From Bifidobacteriaceae bacterium (GTDB lineage Bacteria; Actinomycetota; Actinomycetes; Actinomycetales; WQXJ01), in NCBI GenBank assembly GCA_031279575.1, contig JAITIG010000074.1, positions 1-12,343 on the forward strand: a stretch of 12,343 bases of DNA, in the 5' to 3' direction. The notes beneath the pieces are model-generated. The model saw nothing but the letters and a program-made list of their open reading frames with translations, was not told the DNA's origin and made no database searches. The translations under genes were made by a program, and so were the position numbers. Of the stretch, positions 7,843 through 12,343 are shown one piece after another. The number at the start of each line of letters is the position of its first letter. The stretch's first letter is position 1.

Positions 7843-7873
7843 CCGATGGTCAGCCGACCCTTCAGGCTATCGG
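7843..7873 (-). promoter_or_regulatory. Possible hairpin in the 5' leader of the giant gene
   Basis: CCGAT at one end pairs with ATCGG at the other, and inside it AGCC pairs with GGCT around a 9-base loop, leaving a 4-base bulge (GACC). It sits 43-74 bases upstream of the start codon. I do not recognise a known riboswitch. The fold may be chance in GC-rich DNA. Confidence 0.3.
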
Positions 7874-7950
7874 GACCCAAGAGCCCCGGCCGTCGCTTCT
7901 CCGCAGAACTACCTACGGGGAAGTGTGGAACGAGTCCTTCCGGCTGCTAT

Positions 7951-8040
7951 TTTGGCCGGCCCGGCCGGTCTCCGCCCGCCTGCCCGGCTGGGCCGGGCTC
8001 CGCCGGCTCGGCCGGTCTTAGGTGGGCCGGGCTCCGCCGT
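7951..8040. repeat. GC-rich stretch with short direct repeats between tRNA-Phe and the giant gene
   Basis: The 17-base unit TGGGCCGGGCTCCGCCG occurs exactly at 7989-8005 and again at 8023-8039, and GGCCGGTCT occurs at 7963-7971 and 8010-8018. Many GGCCGG palindromes allow several alternative hairpins. The stretch lies in the non-coding gap 7800-8100, which otherwise holds the terminator at 8054-8096 and the leader of the giant gene. I see no gene and no convincing promoter in this gap. Confidence 0.55.
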
Positions 8041-8053
8041 CCGCTTGGTTGGG

Positions 8054-8096
8054 AAAATGCGGCGGCCCCGCAAGGGGGGCATCACCTGCGGGGCCG
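8054..8096 (-). terminator. Intrinsic terminator behind tRNA-Phe
   Basis: On the minus strand a perfect 10-base-pair stem (8087-8096 with 8063-8072; CGGCCCCGCA and its complement) encloses a 14-base loop and is followed after five bases by TTTT at 8057-8054. It begins five bases beyond the mature 3' end of tRNA-Phe, so it probably ends the tRNA-Asp/tRNA-Phe transcript and separates it from the giant gene. Confidence 0.75.
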
Positions 8097-8100
8097 GCGG

Positions 8101-8173
8101 TGGCTCGAACCGGCATCGATCCGGTGACCTTCCGCTTTTCAGGCGGACGCTCTCCCATCTGAGCTATCGAGCC
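8101..8173 (-). tRNA. tRNA-Phe (anticodon GAA)
   Basis: The minus strand folds as a full cloverleaf of 73 bases: acceptor GGCTCGA with TCGAGCC, D stem GCTC/GAGC, anticodon stem TCCGC/GCGGA with loop CTGAAAA giving anticodon GAA, a 5-base variable loop, T stem ACCGG/CCGGT and discriminator A. The T loop reads ATCGATG, with A instead of T at position 54. CCA is not encoded, as is common in actinobacteria. It lies 38 bases downstream of tRNA-Asp and is probably co-transcribed with it. Confidence 0.95.
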
Positions 8174-8211
8174 ATGACAAACGGGCCGGCCAACAGCCGA
8201 CCCGCAGTCCG

Positions 8212-8285
8212 CGACCCCGACGGGACTTGAACCCGCGACCTCCGCCGTGACAGGGCGGCGCGCTAACCAACTGCGCCACGGGGCC
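8212..8285 (-). tRNA. tRNA-Asp (anticodon GTC)
   Basis: The minus strand gives a 74-base cloverleaf: acceptor GGCCCCG with CGGGGTC (one G-T pair at position 2-71), anticodon stem CCGCC/GGCGG with loop CTGTCAC giving anticodon GTC, T loop TTCAAGT and discriminator G, the identity base expected for tRNA-Asp. CCA is not encoded. It is the first gene of an Asp-Phe tRNA pair. Confidence 0.96.
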
Positions 8286-8288
8286 AGG

Positions 8289-8307
8289 CGTGCGCTTTTG
8301 GCGCACG
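8289..8307 (-). other. Short hairpin just upstream of tRNA-Asp
   Basis: CGTGCGC at 8289-8295 and GCGCACG at 8301-8307 form a 7-base-pair stem with a 5-base loop, three bases from the mature 5' end of tRNA-Asp. There is no following T-run on the minus strand. It may assist 5' processing or weakly end transcription of the upstream gene; this is inference. Confidence 0.35.
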
Positions 8308-8343
8308 GCCTACCAGCATGCCAGCCCAGCGGCGCGCTGTCCA

Positions 8344-8408
8344 GTCAGCCGGCGGCCGCCCAGCCGGCGGCCCGGCGGCGGCCCGGCGGCGGGCCGTCAG
8401 CCGGCGGC
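8344..8408. repeat. GC-rich short-repeat tail at the 3' end of the 6-phosphogluconate dehydrogenase gene
   Basis: GTCAGCCGGCGGC occurs at 8344-8356 and 8396-8408; the second copy contains the stop codon of the dehydrogenase gene. Between them GGCCCGGCGGC recurs (from 8369 and from 8380). GCCGGC at 8348-8353 and 8363-8368 can pair. No T-run follows, so it is not a clear intrinsic terminator. Confidence 0.45.
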
Positions 8409-9281
8409 GGCCTCGACCGCGTGGCCGCCGAACTGCTGGCGCAGCGCCGCGACCGCCCGCATGGCGGCATCGTCGCCGCCGCGCGAGGCCTGCCGGGCGT
8501 ACAAGGAGGCCGCCACCACCGGCAGCGGCACACCCAAATCCAAAGCCGCCGCCACCATCCAACGGGCCTCGCCGGAATCCTCCGCCCGGGGCGCCAGCCC
8601 CTCCAGGCCTGGGTCGGCGGCCGCCGCCCGGGCCAGCAAATCCAGCAGCCAAGAGCGCACCACCGTGCCACCGCGCCACGAGCGCACCACCGCATCTGGG
8701 TCTTCGACCAGGTCAGAGGCTTGCATCAGGCCATAGCCCTCGCCCAGAGCCTGCATCATGCCGTATTCGATGCCGTTGTGGACCATCTTCGCGAAGTGCC
8801 CCGCGCCGTGCCCGCCCACATGGACCAGCCCGTCCGGCCCGGGCGGCTTCAACGCCTCCAACACCGGCGCCAGCCGCTGGTAGGCCGCCGGCGCGCCGCC
8901 GGCCATCAGGGCGTAGCCCTGGCTGGCCCCCCAAATGCCGCCGGAAACGCCCACATCCATGAACTCGACGCCCCGGGCGGCCAACTGCTCGGCGTGGGCT
9001 TGGTCCGCCGTGTAGGGGGAGTTGCCGCCATCGACCACCAAGTCGCCGGGCTGGAGAATGCGCCCCAAAGCCTCGATGGTGGACTCGGTGGGCCCGCCGG
9101 CCGGGACCATCACCCAGACCGCTCGGGGCGGCGCCAAGGCCGCCGCCAACTCCTCCAGGCTGGCCACATCCCGCCCGGAGCCGGGGTCGCGGTCGTAGCC
9201 GACCACCTCGATCCCAGCCTGCCGCAGGCGGGCGGCCATGTTGCCGCCCATGCGGCCCAGCCCAATCATCCCCAGTTGCAC
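8397..9281 (-). CDS. gnd: 6-phosphogluconate dehydrogenase, decarboxylating, short type
   Basis: The 294-residue product converts 6-phosphogluconate to ribulose 5-phosphate and CO2 in the cytoplasmic oxidative pentose phosphate pathway. Visible are the Rossmann motif GLGRMGGNMA at residues 7-16, VVDGGNS at 82-88, the substrate motif GVSGGIWGAS at 111-120, and the catalytic Lys165 and Asn169 in KMVHNGIEYG. The start is GTG with GGGAGGG five bases upstream. Length matches the roughly 300-residue GndA/YqeC-like class, not the about 470-residue NADP enzyme. Asp30 after the second Rossmann strand (GYDRDP), where NADP-dependent enzymes carry Asn-Arg, suggests preference for NAD; this is inference. 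It follows DUF3073 by 41 bases and may be co-transcribed with it. The last 15-20 residues are Ala/Gly-rich. Confidence 0.93.
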   Translation of the reverse strand: MQLGMIGLGRMGGNMAARLRQAGIEVVGYDRDPGSGRDVASLEELAAALAPPRAVWVMVPAGGPTESTIEALGRILQPGDLVVDGGNSPYTADQAHAEQLAARGVEFMDVGVSGGIWGASQGYALMAGGAPAAYQRLAPVLEALKPPGPDGLVHVGGHGAGHFAKMVHNGIEYGMMQALGEGYGLMQASDLVEDPDAVVRSWRGGTVVRSWLLDLLARAAAADPGLEGLAPRAEDSGEARWMVAAALDLGVPLPVVAASLYARQASRGGDDAAMRAVAALRQQFGGHAVEAAAG

Positions 9282-9322
9282 CCGAACCCTCCCATCTGCC
9301 TCGGCTGGCCCGCTGCCGCCTA

Positions 9323-9529
9323 TCAGGTCGGCTCGGGCGCGCTCTCCACCGGGTCTTCGTCATCGGCGGCGTACCGGGCGGCGTACTCCGCGTAAGGGTC
9401 GTCTTCGCTCTGACCGCCAGCCCCACCGCTCAACTCGCGCTCTAACGCTCTGTAGTCGGTCTCCGGGGTGTAGTACTTGAGCCTACGAGCCACCTTGGTC
9501 TGCTTTGCCTTTTGACGGCCGCGCCCCAT
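9323..9529 (-). CDS. DUF3073 family protein, unknown function
   Basis: This 68-residue protein carries the conserved N-terminal block of DUF3073, MGRGRQKAKQTKVARRLKYY, then TPETDYRALERELSG. The N-terminal half is strongly basic and the C-terminal half acidic and Tyr/Ala-rich (DDPYAEYAARYAADDED), ending in EPEPT-like residues. The family is known from actinobacteria, is short, and has no assigned function; a nucleic-acid contact by the basic half is only a guess. ATG is preceded by AGGGGG eight bases upstream. It lies 135 bases behind purM, a position often seen in actinobacterial genomes, and 41 bases before the 6-phosphogluconate dehydrogenase gene. Confidence 0.93.
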   Translation of the reverse strand: MGRGRQKAKQTKVARRLKYYTPETDYRALERELSGGAGGQSEDDPYAEYAARYAADDEDPVESAPEPT

Positions 9530-9566
9530 GTACGTGACCCCCTCGTGCTGTTAATCGGTCGGCATA

Positions 9567-9598
9567 ATCGTATGCGTCTAGGCTACAAGACTGTTCAA
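9567..9598 (-). promoter_or_regulatory. Candidate promoter of the DUF3073 gene
   Basis: The minus strand has TTGAAC at 9598-9593 and TACGAT at 9572-9567, resembling -35 and -10 boxes but with a long 20-base spacing. The -10 box lies about 38 bases before the DUF3073 start. This part of the purM-DUF3073 gap is clearly less GC-rich than the flanking sequence, which fits a promoter. Confidence 0.35.
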
Positions 9599-9609
9599 GT
9601 CCAAGTCGA

Positions 9610-9660
9610 GCCCAGCGGCCGCGCGTCCGCCAGCCGGGGCGCGCTGAGCCGCGCCTGGGC
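9610..9660 (-). terminator. Inverted repeats behind purM, possible terminator or attenuator
   Basis: GCCCAG at 9610-9615 pairs with CTGGGC at 9655-9660, and inside it GGCGCG at 9638-9643 pairs with CGCGCC at 9650-9655 around a 6-base loop. The two stems overlap at one base, so they are nearly exclusive. There is no T-run. The element starts four bases after the purM stop. Confidence 0.3.
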
Positions 9661-9664
9661 GCTG

Positions 9665-10789
9665 TCAGTCGCGGTAGGCGTCAACCAAGAGGACCTCGCC
9701 GCCAGCCGCGCCTTTGGCGGCCGCCACCAAATCAGCCGGGCCGCTGCCCCGCTCATCCGCCTCCGCCCGCAGGTCCCCCAGGGCCGCCAAACGGCCAATC
9801 GGCGCCGCCTGCTCGCCAGCCTCCGCCAACACCGCCAAAGCCTGCTGCACCGCTGTGGCCGCCACCACCGCCACCATGCCCATACCCAGGTTCAGCGTGC
9901 GCTCGAGGTCCGCCCAAACCACATGGCCGGCATCGTGCAGCAGGTGGAAAATCGGCGGGACGGGCCAGGCGGCGCGGGACACCACCGCCCCCAAACGCGG
10001 CGGCAGCACCCGGGCCAGGTTCGAAGCCAAACCGCCGCCGGTAACATGGGCCAGGCCGTGCAAATCCGGCCCCAGCGCCGCCGCCAGCTTCATCAAACTG
10101 GGCGAATAGAGGCGGGTCGGCTCCAGCAGCTCCTCGCCCAAAGTCCGGCCCAGTTCGGGAACCTCCCGCGCCAACTCCCAACCGAGGTCGTCGACAACCG
10201 CCCTGACCAGGGAATAGCCATTGGAATGCAGGCCAGAGGAAGCCAACCCCAGCACCACGTCGCCTTGGGCGGCGCGCTCCGGGGTGAGCAGGTCGTCAAA
10301 CTCCACCACGCCCACCGCGGCGCCGGCGATGTCGTATTCGTCAGCCCGCATAACCCCTGGGTGCTCGGCGGTCTCCCCGCCAATCAGGGCCGTCCCGGTT
10401 TGGGCGCAGGCGGCGGCAACACCCGCCACCACAGCCGCGATCTTGGCCGGATCCACCTTGCCGGTGGCAATGTAATCAGTCATGAACAGCGGCTTGGCGC
10501 CGGTCACGGCGATGTCGTCCACCACCATCCCCACCAAGTCGAAGCCGATGGTCCCATGCACGTCCATGGCTTGGGCGATAGCCAACTTGGTGCCCACGCC
10601 ATCGGTCGAGGTGGCCAGCACCGGCCGGCGGTAGTGGCGCAGGGCGGAGGCGTCCCACAGCCCGGCGAAGCCGCCCAAACTGGCGATCACCTGCGGCCCC
10701 AAAGTGGCCTGGACGGATGATTTCATCAACTCGACGGCGCGGTCCCCCGCCGCCACGTCAACTCCGGCGCGGCTGTAGGCGTTGCTCAA
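9665..10789 (-). CDS. purM: Phosphoribosylformylglycinamidine cyclo-ligase (AIR synthetase)
   Basis: The 374-residue enzyme closes the imidazole ring: FGAM plus ATP gives AIR, the fifth step of purine synthesis. Visible motifs are YSRAGVDVAAGDRAVEL at residues 5-21, the ATP-site block STDGVGTKLA at 61-70, then GGETAEHPG, SSGLHSNGYSLVR, GEELLEPTRLYSP and HVTGGGLASNLARVLP, all in family order. The family usually has about 345-360 residues; the slight excess is at the C-terminus. I chose TTG at 10789 because homologous sequence begins there and GGAG lies eight bases upstream. No ATG or GTG is available near that point in this frame; further upstream the frame only runs inside purF. The TTG overlaps the purF stop in TTGA, so translational coupling is likely. 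Confidence 0.94.
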   Translation of the reverse strand: MSNAYSRAGVDVAAGDRAVELMKSSVQATLGPQVIASLGGFAGLWDASALRHYRRPVLATSTDGVGTKLAIAQAMDVHGTIGFDLVGMVVDDIAVTGAKPLFMTDYIATGKVDPAKIAAVVAGVAAACAQTGTALIGGETAEHPGVMRADEYDIAGAAVGVVEFDDLLTPERAAQGDVVLGLASSGLHSNGYSLVRAVVDDLGWELAREVPELGRTLGEELLEPTRLYSPSLMKLAAALGPDLHGLAHVTGGGLASNLARVLPPRLGAVVSRAAWPVPPIFHLLHDAGHVVWADLERTLNLGMGMVAVVAATAVQQALAVLAEAGEQAAPIGRLAALGDLRAEADERGSGPADLVAAAKGAAGGEVLLVDAYRD

Positions 10790-12315
10790 GATGCTTGCTC
10801 CAATGGGCTCATGTCCCCGGCCGGGAAGTCGCCGGGGGGCGGTCCGGCCGGGGCTTCCAACAGGTACTTGCCCAGCTCGCGCGACTCGGGCTGGACATAG
10901 ATGGGGTAGTCGCCGGTGAAGCAGGCGGCGCAGAGCTGGCCGGCGGGCTGGCCGGCGGCCCGGATCAGGCCCTCCAGCGAAATGTAGCCCAGCGAGTCGG
11001 CGTTGATGGACTGCCTGATCTCCTCGACGCCCAGGCCGGTGGCGATCAACTCCGCCCGGGTGGCGAAGTCGATGCCGTAAAAGCAGGGCCACATCACCGG
11101 CGGGCTGGAAATCCTGACATGCACCTCGGCCGCGCCGGCCTCGCGCAGCATCCGCACCACCGCGCGCTGGGTGTTGCCGCGCACAATCGAATCATCCACC
11201 ACAATCAGGCGCTTGCCGCGGATAACCTCTCTCAGCGGGTTCAGCTTCAACCTCAGGCCCAGTTGGCGGATGGTTTGGGTGGGTTGGATGAAGGTCCGCC
11301 CCACATAGGCGTTCTTGGTCAGGCCTTGGGCGAACTCAATGCGGCTCTCAGCCGCGTAGCCGATGGCGGCCGGCGTCCCCGAGGAGGGCACCGGCACCAC
11401 CAAATCCGCCTCCACCGGGTGCTCGCGGGCCAGCGCCCGGCCCATCTCGAGCCGCGCCGCGTTGACGGAGCGGCCCGCCAGCTGGGTGTCCGGCCGCGAC
11501 AGGTAAACGTATTCAAATAGGCAGGCGGCGGGGCGGGCCTCGGCGAAGCGCGTCGAGCGCAACCCCTCTTGGTCGATTGCTATCAGCTCGCCTGGGGCCA
11601 CATCGCGCACAAACGCCGCCCCCACAATGTCCAGGGCGGCGGTCTCCGAGGCCACCACCCAGCCGGTTTCGAGCCGGCCCAGCGCCAGCGGGCGCACCCC
11701 GTGCGGGTCGCGCGCCGCGTAGAGCGTCTCCTCATCCATGAAAACCAGTGAAAAAGCCCCTTTGACCTGGGGCAGCAGTTCAAGCGCGGTCTGCTCCAGG
11801 GTGTGGTCCATATCGCCTGCGAACAAGCCGGTGAGGATTGCCGTGTCGGTGTTGGACTGGGCGGCGAGCTTTGGGTTGCGCGCCGCCAGGCGGCGCTCCA
11901 ACTGGCGGGTGTTGGTCAGGTTGCCGTTGTGGGCCAAGGCGACGGTGCCCCCGGCCGTGGGCCCCAAAGTGGGCTGGGCGTTGAGCCAGTTGGATGACCC
12001 GGTGGTGGAGTAGCGGGCGTGCCCCACCGCGATGTGCCCCACCAGCGCGCCCAGCGTGGCCTCGTTGAAGACCTGCGAGACCAGGCCCATGTCCTTGTAA
12101 ACCATGATCTGGCGCCCGTTGGAGGTGGCGATCCCAGCCGACTCCTGCCCCCGGTGCTGCAGCGCGTACAACCCGAAGTAGGCCAGTTTGGCGGCTTCCT
12201 CGCCGGGCGCCCAGACCCCGAACACCCCGCACTCGTCTTGGGGGCCCTTCTCGCCCGGCAGCAACTCATGTCCGAGCCGCCCATCTCCGCGTGGCACCCC
12301 CCTATGTTGCCACAT
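10786..12315 (-). CDS. purF: Amidophosphoribosyltransferase (glutamine PRPP amidotransferase)
   Basis: The 509-residue enzyme catalyses the first committed step of purine synthesis: PRPP plus glutamine gives 5-phosphoribosylamine. The N-terminal glutaminase half starts with DECGVFGVWAP; Cys29 is the expected nucleophile, exposed after removal of a short propeptide, followed by LQHRGQESAGI and GHARYSTTG. The C-terminal phosphoribosyltransferase half has the PRPP motif VVDDSIVRG at residues 372-380. Cys265, Cys411, Cys462 and Cys465 match the four ligands of the [4Fe-4S] cluster in the Bacillus-type enzyme, so an iron-sulphur form is likely. Allosteric inhibition by purine nucleotides is family knowledge. 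ATG at 12315 has AAGGGGG four bases upstream; GTG at 12297 is an alternative and agrees with where homologues tend to begin. The frame stays open upstream to the edge. Confidence 0.96.
   Translation of the reverse strand: MWQHRGVPRGDGRLGHELLPGEKGPQDECGVFGVWAPGEEAAKLAYFGLYALQHRGQESAGIATSNGRQIMVYKDMGLVSQVFNEATLGALVGHIAVGHARYSTTGSSNWLNAQPTLGPTAGGTVALAHNGNLTNTRQLERRLAARNPKLAAQSNTDTAILTGLFAGDMDHTLEQTALELLPQVKGAFSLVFMDEETLYAARDPHGVRPLALGRLETGWVVASETAALDIVGAAFVRDVAPGELIAIDQEGLRSTRFAEARPAACLFEYVYLSRPDTQLAGRSVNAARLEMGRALAREHPVEADLVVPVPSSGTPAAIGYAAESRIEFAQGLTKNAYVGRTFIQPTQTIRQLGLRLKLNPLREVIRGKRLIVVDDSIVRGNTQRAVVRMLREAGAAEVHVRISSPPVMWPCFYGIDFATRAELIATGLGVEEIRQSINADSLGYISLEGLIRAAGQPAGQLCAACFTGDYPIYVQPESRELGKYLLEAPAGPPPGDFPAGDMSPLEQAS
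10798..10801 (-). promoter_or_regulatory. Ribosome binding site of purM inside purF
   Basis: GGAG lies within the last codons of purF, eight bases before the TTG start of purM. It supports the TTG start and a coupled purF-purM translation unit. Confidence 0.6.
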
Positions 12316-12343
12316 CCCTCCCCCTTCGCCTCGCCATCGCTCC

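Noticed and set aside
7828..7880. Plus-strand GGGCAAACG and GGTCAGCCG resembling parts of a GEMM (cyclic di-GMP) riboswitch
   Set aside because: Spacing and helices do not fit, and the strand is opposite to all genes here.
7654..8230. Plus-strand open frames over the tRNA region
   Set aside because: They run across both tRNA genes and the terminator and have no recognisable product.
8344..8408. Intrinsic terminator behind the dehydrogenase gene
   Set aside because: GC-rich inverted segments exist but there is no T-run; kept only as a repeat feature.
9512..10720. Plus-strand open frame of 402 codons
   Set aside because: Antisense to purM, whose motifs are complete and unambiguous.
10790..11092. 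N-terminal extension of purM into purF (475-residue reading)
   Set aside because: The added part overlaps purF, encodes Arg/Gly-rich sequence without homology to PurM, and the coupled TTG start explains the gene better.

Overview
The window is a high-GC chromosomal segment from an actinobacterium. This is inferred from the strongly G/C-ending codons, from a DUF3073 protein (a family known only from actinobacteria) and from the purF-purM-DUF3073 order. I cannot name the genus. All genes I accept lie on the minus strand, so transcription runs from the right edge to the left edge.

Right part (12315 to 8397): purF and purM, two enzymes of de novo purine synthesis, overlap by four bases (TTGA) and are probably translationally coupled. 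A 135-base gap with a candidate promoter leads to a small DUF3073 gene. A short-type 6-phosphogluconate dehydrogenase gene follows 41 bases later. Purine synthesis uses PRPP made from ribose 5-phosphate, so the dehydrogenase is metabolically related to its neighbours, though co-regulation is not shown.

Middle part (8396 to 7800): a GC-rich tail behind the dehydrogenase gene, tRNA-Asp(GTC), tRNA-Phe(GAA), a strong intrinsic terminator, a GC-rich stretch with short direct repeats, and a leader with a possible hairpin.

Left part (7799 to 1): one reading frame, open without a stop for 2,599 codons and running off the left edge. I translated it by hand, line by line. It starts with a signal peptide and is built almost entirely of three alternating immunoglobulin-like module types of about 110-150 residues, called alpha, beta and gamma here. 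The basic cycle is gamma-alpha-beta, with some modules missing or doubled. Beta modules match the bacterial Big_1/invasin Ig-like pattern. All 24 cysteines of the visible mature protein fall into within-module pairs, which suggests disulphide-bonded folding outside the cytoplasm. This is most likely a giant secreted or surface stalk or adhesin. Its C-terminus, and so any anchor or binding domain there, is outside the window. It is the most interesting item here; the rest is ordinary housekeeping sequence.
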